Origin: Pseudomonas alcaligenes
GTDB taxonomy: Bacteria; Pseudomonadota; Gammaproteobacteria; Pseudomonadales; Pseudomonadaceae
DNA length: 64,000 nt
Direction: 5' to 3'
Assembly (NCBI RefSeq): GCF_014490745.1
Contig: NZ_LZEU01000001.1
Span: 1,573,501 to 1,637,500, forward strand
Position numbers and translations under genes: made by a program. Shown one piece after another: positions 28,102 through 35,980 of this stretch (within the stretch, counting starts at the first letter, position 1; each line of letters begins with the position of its first letter). The notes under the pieces are model-generated. The model ran no database searches. It saw only the letters and a list, made by a program, of their open reading frames with translations, and was not told where the DNA came from.

Positions 28102-28135
28102 AACGCAGAAGCCGCCTTTCGGCGGCTTCTGCGTT
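28102..28135. terminator. Bidirectional terminator between agt and cyaB
   Basis: A perfect 15-bp stem (28102-28116 pairing with 28121-28135) with a TTTC loop. It ends inside the stop codon region of cyaB and lies 13 bp after the agt stop. It probably serves both convergent genes, though the flanking T-runs are short. Confidence 0.8.
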
Positions 28136-29523
28136 TACAGGATGACCTTGTCGCGTAGCTTCTCGGCGGCCTGGTTGAGGGCCTGGATGACCTTCTCCTT
28201 GTCGTAGTTCTGGATGCCGTTGGTATCCAGGTACATGGAGAAGCCGGGCAGTTCGTGTTCGACATAGCTGGACTTGGCCCCGAGGTCGCGGCGGAAGTCC
28301 ACCACCTGGTAGATCTGTACCGGGCGGCTGAAGCCCTTGACCGCGATCTGGCCCTTGTCGCGGCACATGATCACGTCTTTGACCAGCGAGTAGGTCTCGT
28401 GGGAGATCAGCACTTCGCCGGCTTCCGAGGAGCTTTCCAGGCGGCTGGCCAGGTTCACTTCGCGGCCGATGATGGTGTAGTCCATGCGCGTGTCGGCACC
28501 GAAGTTGCCGACCGTGCAGTAGCCGGTATTGAGGCCCATGCGGATTTCCAGGGGCTTGGTGATGCCCTGGGCCAGCCACTGTTGGCGCAGCACCTTCATG
28601 TGTTTGCGCATGGCGATGGCCATCGACACGGCGTTGACCGCGTCCTTCTTGGCGCCCTGGCTGGACGGGTCGCCGAAGAACACCATGACGCTGTCGCCGA
28701 CGAACTTGTCGATGGTGCCGCCGTACTTGAGGGCGATCTTCGACATTTCCGTGAGGTAGTTGTTGAGCAGGTCGGTCAGCTGCTCGGCTTCCAGCTCCTC
28801 GGACAGCTCGGTGAAACCCTTGATGTCGGAGAAGAACACGGTGAGTTTCTTGCGCTGGGTCTCCAGGCGCACGTGCTTCTTGCCGCTGAAGATCATCTGC
28901 CAGACCTGCGGCGACAGGTACTTGGCCAGGTTGCGCGCCAGGCGCGCGGCCTTTTCCTGTTCGCGGGTGATTTCGCTGCGCATCAGGGTCAGGCGAATGC
29001 CCTGCTCATGCACGAAATAGGCGGTGATGCAGATGTACAGGGTGCTCAGCAGAATGCTGACGATGGCCACCAGGATCGGGGTGGCGGCCTTGACCTCGGG
29101 ATGCACCAGGGCGGTGGTCAGGGCTATGCCACCGGCCGCTACCAGCAGTGCCAGGCCGACGTAGCGCAGGCCGCCGGCAATCATGGCACTGAAGCTGAGG
29201 ATCAGCAGGAACATCAGCCCCGGCACCACCGAGAAGCCCATCATGACGGCGGCGATGCCGGCATGGGCGGCATCGAGGAACAGCAGGGTGAGGGTGGTCT
29301 GTTCCGGGTAGTCGCGCTTGAAGCGGTTGCCCAGGTGGTAGGCCACATGGGGATAGAGCAGGGCGTAGGGCACCATCCACAGGATGTCGTAGCCGAAGTG
29401 CTGATCGTAGGTGCCGGCGGCGATGCTGGCTGCCGTGGCGATATAGGCCAGCACGCGGGAGTAGTACTCGCGCAACAGCGGGGCAGGTTGGGCCTTGACG
29501 GCCTCCGGGGTGGCGGACTTCAT
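28135..29523 (-). CDS. cyaB: CyaB, membrane class III adenylate cyclase with MASE2 domain
   Basis: 462 residues, the length of P. aeruginosa CyaB. The N-terminal MASE2 membrane sensor has about six helices (residues ~25-195), followed by a class III cyclase domain (~225-420). Both metal-binding aspartates are in place (VFFSDIKGFTEL; KFVGDSVMVFFGD), along with the substrate region MRMDYTIIGREVNLASRLE. It makes cAMP, which in Pseudomonas works through Vfr. Divergently and convergently placed neighbours match the P. aeruginosa order agt-plcP next to cyaB. The HD gene lies upstream on the same strand after 153 bp. Confidence 0.95.
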   Translation of the reverse strand: MKSATPEAVKAQPAPLLREYYSRVLAYIATAASIAAGTYDQHFGYDILWMVPYALLYPHVAYHLGNRFKRDYPEQTTLTLLFLDAAHAGIAAVMMGFSVVPGLMFLLILSFSAMIAGGLRYVGLALLVAAGGIALTTALVHPEVKAATPILVAIVSILLSTLYICITAYFVHEQGIRLTLMRSEITREQEKAARLARNLAKYLSPQVWQMIFSGKKHVRLETQRKKLTVFFSDIKGFTELSEELEAEQLTDLLNNYLTEMSKIALKYGGTIDKFVGDSVMVFFGDPSSQGAKKDAVNAVSMAIAMRKHMKVLRQQWLAQGITKPLEIRMGLNTGYCTVGNFGADTRMDYTIIGREVNLASRLESSSEAGEVLISHETYSLVKDVIMCRDKGQIAVKGFSRPVQIYQVVDFRRDLGAKSSYVEHELPGFSMYLDTNGIQNYDKEKVIQALNQAAEKLRDKVIL

Positions 29524-29676
29524 GAAATGGAGCGATCCCTGATGGTTTTCTGGCGCTTCTTGTCGAGCGCCTGAGGGTCTGCAAGACCTGAGCCAAGGCT
29601 ATGGCGGGTGAGGGATCATAACCAGCCCCCGGGCGGCGGCCAAGTGTGACCGCCGAATGGCAGGCGCGGGGAGGTG

Positions 29677-30264
29677 TCAGGCCGGTTGTCGCGGCATGGC
29701 CGACTGGTAGATGGACTGCCTGGGCTGGGCGAACACGCGGCGCAGCATGGGTTCGAAGAACTCCAGCGGCAGGGTCTCGCCTTGCGGGTCGAAGGCGGCG
29801 GCATCGTAGCGGGCGCAGAATTCGATGGTCTGCTGGTACTGCGGATGCTCCTTGAACTGCTCGCGCAGGTGGCGATCCAGGCCCAGGTGATGGAAGAAGT
29901 AGTAGCCCTGGAAGATCGCGTGCTTCTCGATCATCCAGTGGTTCTCCGCGCTGACGAAGGGCTTGAGCATGGCCGCGGCGATGTCGGCATGGTTGTACGA
30001 GCCGAGGGTGTCGCCGATATCGTGGAGCAGGGCGCAGACCACGTACTCCTCGTCCTTGCCGTCGCGGTAGGCGCGGGTGGCGGTCTGCAGCGAGTGGGTC
30101 AGGCGATCCACCGGGAAACCGCCGAAGTCGCCGTCGAGCAGCTTGAGGTGGCTGAGGATGCGATCCGGCAGGTGCTTGGCGTAGGCGGCGAAGTCCTGGG
30201 CAATGATGGCCCAGTCCTCGGCGCTGCCGTCTTCCATATGGGTGAAACGGGCATGAGCGTTCAT
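29677..30264 (-). CDS. HD-domain phosphohydrolase family protein
   Basis: 195-residue soluble protein with an HD metal-binding motif (VVCALLHDIGDTLG) preceded by HSLQTATRAYRDG and followed by ENHWMIEKHAIFQGYYFFHHLG, which provides further histidines. HD proteins of this type hydrolyse phosphate esters or act as oxygenase-like di-iron enzymes. The exact substrate is not recognisable. A start at 30264 is supported by AGAGGA just upstream on the minus strand. It follows the DUF962 gene and precedes cyaB, all on the minus strand. Confidence 0.8.
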   Translation of the reverse strand: MNAHARFTHMEDGSAEDWAIIAQDFAAYAKHLPDRILSHLKLLDGDFGGFPVDRLTHSLQTATRAYRDGKDEEYVVCALLHDIGDTLGSYNHADIAAAMLKPFVSAENHWMIEKHAIFQGYYFFHHLGLDRHLREQFKEHPQYQQTIEFCARYDAAAFDPQGETLPLEFFEPMLRRVFAQPRQSIYQSAMPRQPA

Positions 30265-30364
30265 CAGGCGTCCTCTTGTTGTTGGCGTGGGACTGTTGCG
30301 GGAACGATGCGGCGGGCAACGGGCCCGGGTGCTCAGCGCCCGGGCCGGAGGGATGGCAGCTGGT

Positions 30365-30682
30365 TTAGAAACGGATACGGCCGGTCAGGGCATCCTTCAG
30401 CATCACCCAGTCGCCCATCAGGCTGTACAGCGGGTACTGGAAGGTGGCCGGCTTGTTCTTCTCGAAGACGAAGTGGCCGACCCAGGCGAAGCCGTAGCCG
30501 GCCAGCGGCAGGGCCAGCAGCCACAGCCATTGCTGGGTGAAGATGGCGTAGGCGAGGATACCCAGTACCAGCGTGCTGCCGACGTAATGCAGGCGGCGGC
30601 ATACGTCGTTGCTGTGTTCCTGCAGGTAGTAGGGGTAGAACTCGGCAAAGCTCTGATAGCGTTCGGTGGTTTCGGCGCTCAT
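30365..30682 (-). CDS. DUF962 / Mpo1-like membrane protein
   Basis: 105-residue protein of the DUF962 (YGL010w/Mpo1-like) family. The N-terminal motif FAEFYPYYLQEHSNDVCRRLHYVGS contains the conserved HSN and H residues. Two hydrophobic helices (TLVLGILAYAIFTQ, WLWLLALPLAGYGFAWVGHF) follow, with FVFEKNKPATFQYPLYSLMGDW. Yeast Mpo1 is an iron-dependent dioxygenase in phytosphingosine degradation; the bacterial substrate is unknown. The start ATG at 30682 has a perfect AGGAGG 6 bp upstream. Divergent from the AraC gene at 30807. Confidence 0.85.
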   Translation of the reverse strand: MSAETTERYQSFAEFYPYYLQEHSNDVCRRLHYVGSTLVLGILAYAIFTQQWLWLLALPLAGYGFAWVGHFVFEKNKPATFQYPLYSLMGDWVMLKDALTGRIRF

Positions 30683-30806
30683 GGCGTACCTCCTGTCATT
30701 GTTGACCACAGTTTACGCAGGCTGTCTCCTGCGGCCAGTGACATACAGGGCCAGTTTAGTATCCTCTTGGCGCCAGCCCGTGATTGAACAGCATAAGAAT
30801 AACGCC

Positions 30807-31811
30807 ATGAGCGAACGCACAACTTCCTCCAGCTGGGCCTCCAGCATCGTCCAGGCCCTGGAGTTGGGGGGCGTCGATTGCCGCAGCCTGTTTTCCCGCC
30901 TGGGCATGGACTATGCCGCCCTCGACGACCCCGAGGCGCGCTTCCCGCAGGACAGCATGACCCGCCTGTGGCAACTGGCCGTGGAGGCCTCCGGCAACCC
31001 GGCCATCGGCCTCAACATGGCGCGCCTGAGCGTGCGCCCGACGGCCTTCCATGTGGTTGGCTACGCGCTGATGTCCAGCCGCAACCTGCAGGAGGGCTTC
31101 AACCGCCTGGTGCGTTACCAGCGCATCATCGCCGAAGGCTCCGACCTGAGCTTCCACCCGACCCTGGATGGCTACGAGCTGGTCTTCGCCATCCACGGCG
31201 ATCGCCTGCCGCCGGCCCGGCAGAGCACCGAAGCATCGCTGGCGCATACCCTGACCTTTTGCCGCTGGCTGACCGGCAAGCCGATCCGCGCCCGCCAGGT
31301 GAGTTTCCAGGGGCCGCCGCCAGAGAATCTGGAGCCTTACCGCGAGGTGTTCCAGGCGCCGCTGCGCTTCAATGCCGAACACTACGGCATGCTCTTCGAC
31401 CGCGCCGACCTGGATGCGCCGCTGCCTTCGGCCAACGAGGCCTTGGCGCAGTTGCACGACCGCTTCGCCGGCGAGTACCTGGCGCGCTTCTCCGACAGCC
31501 GGGTCACCCATCAGGTGCGCCAGGTGCTGTGCCGCCTGCTCCCCCAGGGCGAGCCCAAGCGCGAGGCGGTGGCCCAGGTGCTGCTGCTGTCCGAGCGCAC
31601 CCTGCAGCGGCGCCTGCAGGAAGAGGGCACCAGCTACCAGCAGCTGCTCGACGACACCCGCCGCGAGCTGGCTGGCCAGTACCTGGCGCAGCCCAATCTG
31701 ACCCTGCTGGAGGTGGCCTATCTGCTGGGTTTTGCCGACCCCAGCAACTTCTTCCGCGCCTTCCGCCGCTGGTTCGACAGCACCCCGGGCGAGTACCGCG
31801 CGCGCCTCTGA
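30807..31811 (+). CDS. AraC-family regulator with arabinose-binding-like N-terminal domain
   Basis: 334 residues. Residues ~20-200 form the AraC_binding-type domain common in Pseudomonas regulators such as OruR. The segment RPTAFHVVGYALMSSRNLQEGFNRLVRYQRI is typical. The C-terminal DNA-binding domain (residues ~235-334) contains VAQVLLLSERTLQRRLQEEG and LLEVAYLLGFADPSNFFRAFRRWFDSTPGEYR. The ligand is unknown. The upstream region is shared with the divergent DUF962 gene, so it may regulate the DUF962-HD-cyaB side; that is only suggested by position. ATG at 30807 chosen; an in-frame upstream extension lacks a ribosome-binding site. Confidence 0.85.
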   Translation: MSERTTSSSWASSIVQALELGGVDCRSLFSRLGMDYAALDDPEARFPQDSMTRLWQLAVEASGNPAIGLNMARLSVRPTAFHVVGYALMSSRNLQEGFNRLVRYQRIIAEGSDLSFHPTLDGYELVFAIHGDRLPPARQSTEASLAHTLTFCRWLTGKPIRARQVSFQGPPPENLEPYREVFQAPLRFNAEHYGMLFDRADLDAPLPSANEALAQLHDRFAGEYLARFSDSRVTHQVRQVLCRLLPQGEPKREAVAQVLLLSERTLQRRLQEEGTSYQQLLDDTRRELAGQYLAQPNLTLLEVAYLLGFADPSNFFRAFRRWFDSTPGEYRARL

Positions 31812-31813
31812 GC

Positions 31814-31879
31814 CTCTGTCGTAGGGTGGACGCAACCTGCGAGGTGAATCATGCGGGTTTCACCCGCCCTACGACAGAG
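31814..31879. repeat. Imperfect inverted repeat between araC and trkH (GTAGGGTGG-type)
   Basis: The 16-base arm at 31814-31829 (CTCTGTCGTAGGGTGG) pairs with 31864-31879, with one G-T wobble, around a 34-base loop. Repeats of the GTAGGGTGG type are common between Pseudomonas genes. Placed between convergent genes, it may also act as a bidirectional transcription stop. Confidence 0.75.
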
Positions 31880-31903
31880 CCGCGAGACGCTCGTAACGGG
31901 GTG

Positions 31904-33358
31904 TCAGTGCCGCCAGAAGGTCGGCATCAATAGCACCAGCACGGTAAGGATCTCCAGGCGCCCCAGCAGCATGCCCAGGGTCAGCAGCCATTTGGCGCTG
32001 TCCGGCAGGCTGGAGAAGTTGCCGGCCGGGCCGATGATCGGGCCCATGCCCGGGCCGACGCCGGACACCGTGCTGGCTGCGCCGGACAGCGCGGTGATCC
32101 AGTCCAGGCCGCACAGGGTCAGACCCATGGCCAGTGCGGCGATGGTGATGGTGAAGAAGAACGAGAAGGCCAGGATCGAACGCACGATGTCCTCGTCCAG
32201 GCGATGGCGGTTGTACTGCTGCTTGATCACCGCGCGTGGGTGCACCAGCTGCATCAGGTTGGCCTTGAGCAGGATGTAGGCGATCTGGAAGCGGAAGATC
32301 TTCAGGCCGCCGGCGGTGGAGCCGGAGCAGCCGCCGATAAAGCCCAGGTAGAAGAACAGCATGCTGGCGAAGCCGCCCCACAGGCTGTAGTCGCCGAGGG
32401 CGAAGCCGGTGGTGCTCATCACCGAGGTGGTGTTCACCGCCACGTGGCGCACCGCTTCCAGCCAGTGCAGGCGGGTGGTGGCCCAGTACCAGGTGCCGAG
32501 CAGCAGCCAGCTGCCGACCAGAATGAACAGGAAGCCGCGCACCTGGGCGTCGCGCAGCAGTGCCCAGTAGTTGCCGCGCAGCACCGAGACATACAGCACG
32601 AACGGCAGGCTGCCGAGGATCATCGCCAGCACCGCCACCCAGTGCACCGCCGGCTGCGGCCAGTGCGCCAGGGAGGCGTCGGAGGTGGAGAATCCACCGG
32701 TGGAGATCGCCGACATGGCGTGGTTGATCGCATCGAACAGGCTCATGCCGGCTAGCCAGAAGCCCAGGGTGGCCAGCAGGCTGATGCCCAGGTAGGCCAC
32801 CACCATGTACTTGGCGACCATGTGCGAGCGCGGCATGACCTTCTCCGAGCGATCCGACGACTCGGTCTGGAACAGGCGCATGCCGCCGATGCGCAGCATC
32901 GGCAGGATCGCCACGGCCATGGCGATGAAGCCGATACCGCCCAGCCAGTGCAGCAGCGAGCGCCAGATCAGGATGCCCGGCGACATGCTGTCCAGGCCGC
33001 TGAAGATGGTGGCGCCGGTGGCGGTGATGCCGGACATGCTCTCGAAGTAGGCATCGGTGAAGCTGGTGTGCAGGCCGAACAGGAAGGGCAGCGCGGCGAA
33101 GAACGACACCAGCAGCCAGCTCGACACGGTGAGCATGTACATGTCGCGCGGGCGCAGGTGCACCTGCCGGCCGCGGCCCTGGAGGAACATGCCCAGGCCG
33201 CAAATGAAAGTAATCAGGCTCGACCAGAGAAAGGCATTGATCCCCGGTGGCTGCGCATAGATCAGCAGGGTCACTACCGGCACCAGCATGGCGATCGCCA
33301 GGGTCAACAGGAAGATGCCGTTGATCAGTGCCAGGGTGCGCAGGGTCGGCAAGGACAT
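31904..33358 (-). CDS. trkH: TrkH-family potassium uptake channel subunit (copy 1)
   Basis: 484-residue polytopic membrane protein with the four membrane-pore-membrane repeats of the Trk/Ktr/HKT family. Selectivity-filter-like loops are seen at SMSGITATGATIF, SAISTGGFST, NTTSVMSTTGF and GAASTVSGVGPGMG. The segment GGCSGSTAGGLKIFRFQ is strongly conserved in TrkH. It needs a cytosolic TrkA-type NAD-binding partner, which is not in the window. It lies 37 bp downstream of a second TrkH of identical length, so the two are a tandem paralogous pair. Confidence 0.95.
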   Translation of the reverse strand: MSLPTLRTLALINGIFLLTLAIAMLVPVVTLLIYAQPPGINAFLWSSLITFICGLGMFLQGRGRQVHLRPRDMYMLTVSSWLLVSFFAALPFLFGLHTSFTDAYFESMSGITATGATIFSGLDSMSPGILIWRSLLHWLGGIGFIAMAVAILPMLRIGGMRLFQTESSDRSEKVMPRSHMVAKYMVVAYLGISLLATLGFWLAGMSLFDAINHAMSAISTGGFSTSDASLAHWPQPAVHWVAVLAMILGSLPFVLYVSVLRGNYWALLRDAQVRGFLFILVGSWLLLGTWYWATTRLHWLEAVRHVAVNTTSVMSTTGFALGDYSLWGGFASMLFFYLGFIGGCSGSTAGGLKIFRFQIAYILLKANLMQLVHPRAVIKQQYNRHRLDEDIVRSILAFSFFFTITIAALAMGLTLCGLDWITALSGAASTVSGVGPGMGPIIGPAGNFSSLPDSAKWLLTLGMLLGRLEILTVLVLLMPTFWRH

Positions 33359-33395
33359 GTCGGGCTTCCGTTCGGGCTGAAGAGGTTGCAGCGGC

Positions 33396-34850
33396 TCAGT
33401 GCCGCCAGAACGCCGGGGTAAATAGGACGAGTACGGTGAGAATTTCCAGGCGGCCGAGCAACATGCCCAGGGTCAGTAGCCATTTGGCACCATCAGGCAG
33501 GCTGGCGAAGTTGCCGGCGGGGCCGATGATCGGGCCCAGGCCGGGGCCGACGTTGCACACGGCGGTGGCTGCGCCGGTGAGTGCGGTGACCCAGTCCAGA
33601 CCGAACAGGGTCAGGGCCATGGCAATTACGCCGATGGTGATGGTGAAGAAAAAGGAAAAGGTGATCAGCGAGCGGACGATATCTTCGTCGAGGTTATGGT
33701 TGTTGTATTGCTGCTTGATCACCGCGCGTGGGTGCACCAGTTGCTGCAGGTTGGCCTTGAGCAGCACATAGGCGACCTGGAAACGGAAAACCTTCAAGCC
33801 GCCCGAGGTGGAGCCAGAGCAGCCACCAATAAAGGTCAGGTAGAAGAACAGCAGCACTGCAAAGCTACCCCAGGTCGTGTAATCGCCCAGTGCGTAACCG
33901 GTCGTGGTGACCACGGAAGTGGTGTTGACCGCTACGATGCGCACGGCATCCAGCCAGGTATTGTCCGAGTGAGCCCACAACCAGGTGCCAACCACCAGCC
34001 AGCTGAGGATCAGGAAACCGAGCAGGCCACGCACCTGGTGATCCTTGATCAGGGCCTTGCGATGACCACGCAGGGTCGCGACATAGAGGGTAAAGGGCAG
34101 GCTGCCAAGCAGCATGAAGACAACCGCGACCCAGTGTACGGCTGGTTGTTGCCAGTGTGCGAGGGATGAGTCGGAAGTGGAAAAGCCACCTGTGGAAATT
34201 GAGGCCATCGAGTGGTTGATTGCTTCGAACGGTGTCATGCCGGCGACCCAGAAGGCCAGAAAGCCCAGCAGTGTCAGTAGTACATAGACATACAGGATGT
34301 ACTTGGCTGCCATGTGCGAGCGCGGCATGACCTTCTCGCTCCAGTCCGAGGACTCGGTCTGGAACAGGCGCATGCCACCGACCCGCAGCAGCGGCAGGAT
34401 GGCCACCGCCATGCCGATGAAGCCGATACCACCCAGCCAGTGCAGCATCGAGCGCCAGATCAGGATGCCCGGCGACATATTGTCCAGCCCGGTCAGCACG
34501 GTGGAGCCGGTGGTGGTGATACCGGACATGGTCTCGAAGAAGGCGTCGGTGTAGCTGATATGGGCGATCAGCACCATCGGCAGGGCGGCGAAGCCACACA
34601 CCACCACCCAGCTGGCGGTGGTCAGCAGGTACATGTCGCGCGGGCGCAGGTGCATGTGCTGCGGGCGGCCGCGAATCAGCAGGAGCAGGCCGGCGACGAA
34701 AGTGATCAGGCTCGACCAGAGAAAGGCGTTGAGATCATCGGTGCGTTCGAAGCTGAGCAGGGTCAGCATCGGGATGACCATGCTGACCGCCAGGGTAATG
34801 AGGAAGATTCCGAGAATGAAGCCGATGACGCGCAAGGTCGGCGAGGCCAT
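33396..34850 (-). CDS. trkH: TrkH-family potassium uptake channel subunit (copy 2)
   Basis: 484-residue paralogue of the neighbouring gene, with the same topology and pore motifs (TMSGITTTGSTVL, ASISTGGFST, NTTSVVTTTGY, GAATAVCNVGPGLG, GGCSGSTSGGLKVFRFQ). It is first in the two-gene trkH operon. The protein pair is highly similar throughout, but the DNA has diverged, and this copy uses somewhat more AT-ending codons in its middle part. The ATG at 34850 is preferred over a TTG two codons upstream. Two TrkH copies may differ in affinity or salt response, as TrkG/TrkH do in E. coli. Confidence 0.93.
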   Translation of the reverse strand: MASPTLRVIGFILGIFLITLAVSMVIPMLTLLSFERTDDLNAFLWSSLITFVAGLLLLIRGRPQHMHLRPRDMYLLTTASWVVVCGFAALPMVLIAHISYTDAFFETMSGITTTGSTVLTGLDNMSPGILIWRSMLHWLGGIGFIGMAVAILPLLRVGGMRLFQTESSDWSEKVMPRSHMAAKYILYVYVLLTLLGFLAFWVAGMTPFEAINHSMASISTGGFSTSDSSLAHWQQPAVHWVAVVFMLLGSLPFTLYVATLRGHRKALIKDHQVRGLLGFLILSWLVVGTWLWAHSDNTWLDAVRIVAVNTTSVVTTTGYALGDYTTWGSFAVLLFFYLTFIGGCSGSTSGGLKVFRFQVAYVLLKANLQQLVHPRAVIKQQYNNHNLDEDIVRSLITFSFFFTITIGVIAMALTLFGLDWVTALTGAATAVCNVGPGLGPIIGPAGNFASLPDGAKWLLTLGMLLGRLEILTVLVLFTPAFWRH

Positions 34851-35001
34851 GAACAAGGCTCTGATTGTAGGCAGGTGGGCATTCTAGCCTGCCCGCCAGG
34901 CGGCCTGTAAATCTGCGTCTGGGGGCTTCACAGCGGCATGCCGATTCATAGAATAACCACCCCATCGCCGGCCCGCTCCGGTTTGCAGAAGTCCTAGCGT
35001 C

Positions 35002-35361
35002 ATGTCCGAAAACAGTCCTTGCCTGAGTTGTGGCGCCTGTTGCGCGCATTTCCGGGTGTCGTTCTACTGGGGGGAGTGTCAGTCTGCCGGTGGCAGCGTG
35101 CCCGATCAGCTGGTCGAGCAGGTCAACAGCCACCGTGTGGCCATGCTCGGCACCGCCAGCAAGCCGGTGCGTTGCGTCGGTTTGCAGGGCGAAGTCGGCT
35201 GCGCAGTCAGCTGCAGCCTGTACGAGCAGCGCTCCAGTACCTGCCGCGAGTTCAGCGCCAGCTGGGAAGATGGCGCGGCCAACCCCAATTGCGATGCCGC
35301 CCGTGCCGCTTACGGCCTGCCGGCGCTGGTGCCGGTGGCAGACGCGGAGTGCTGCGCGTAA
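35002..35361 (+). CDS. YkgJ-family cysteine cluster protein
   Basis: 119 residues. The N-terminal CLSCGACC and further Cys residues (RCVGLQGEVGCAVSCSLYEQRSSTCREF) form the CxxCxxCC...C cluster of the YkgJ/UPF0153 family, thought to bind zinc or an iron-sulphur cluster. The ending DAECCA adds two more Cys. No function is established. It is divergent from the trkH operon (151 bp between) and 38 bp upstream of the nitroreductase gene on the same strand. Confidence 0.88.
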   Translation: MSENSPCLSCGACCAHFRVSFYWGECQSAGGSVPDQLVEQVNSHRVAMLGTASKPVRCVGLQGEVGCAVSCSLYEQRSSTCREFSASWEDGAANPNCDAARAAYGLPALVPVADAECCA

Positions 35362-35399
35362 TCGGCTAGAATGCCGAGCTGTTTCCCCGGGAGAAGCCC

Positions 35400-35960
35400 A
35401 TGCAAGCGCTCGATCTGTTGCTCAACCGTGTTTCCGTGGGCCGTCTGCTCGAACCGGCGCCCGATGCCGCCCAGCGCGAGCTGCTGTTCCGCGCCGCCCT
35501 GCGTGCGCCGGATCATGGCCAGCTGCGCCCCTGGCGCTTCCTCACCGTGGAAGGCGAGGCCCGTGTGCGCCTCGGTGAGCTGTTCGCCGCGGCTTTGGCC
35601 GCCGGCAATCCCGAGGTCAAGCCGGAGGCGCTGGACAAGGCCCGCGCCATGCCGCTGCGCGCACCGCTGCTGGTGGTGGTGATCGCCCGTCTCAGCGATC
35701 ACCCCAAGGTGCCGCAGCAGGAGCAACTGCTGGCGGCTGGCAGCGCCGCCCATGGCATCCTGCTGGCGGCCCATGCCCAGGGCCTCGGCGCCATGTGGCG
35801 CACCGGCGAGCTGAGCTACCACCCGCAGGTGATGGCCGGGCTGGGCCTGAGCGCCAGCGAGCGCATCGTCGGTTTCCTTTATCTCGGTAGCGTGGAAGGC
35901 GAGCGGCGTGTGCCGCAGGCGCTGGAGCCGGCCGATTTCGTGGCGGCCTGGCAGGGCTGA
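35400..35960 (+). CDS. Nitroreductase-family protein (YdjA-like)
   Basis: 186-residue FMN-dependent nitroreductase of the short YdjA type. It shows R-A-P-S-like FMN phosphate contact RAALRAPDHGQLRPWRFL, the middle segment AAGSAAHGILLAAHAQGLGAMWRTG and the C-terminal IVGFLYLGSVEGE. These enzymes reduce nitro compounds or quinones with NAD(P)H, and the natural substrate is unknown. The ATG at 35400 follows GGGAG. It converges on cpxS (stop 20 bp away). Confidence 0.88.
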   Translation: MQALDLLLNRVSVGRLLEPAPDAAQRELLFRAALRAPDHGQLRPWRFLTVEGEARVRLGELFAAALAAGNPEVKPEALDKARAMPLRAPLLVVVIARLSDHPKVPQQEQLLAAGSAAHGILLAAHAQGLGAMWRTGELSYHPQVMAGLGLSASERIVGFLYLGSVEGERRVPQALEPADFVAAWQG

Positions 35961-35980
35961 TCGGCCCGCCTGGCAAGGAT

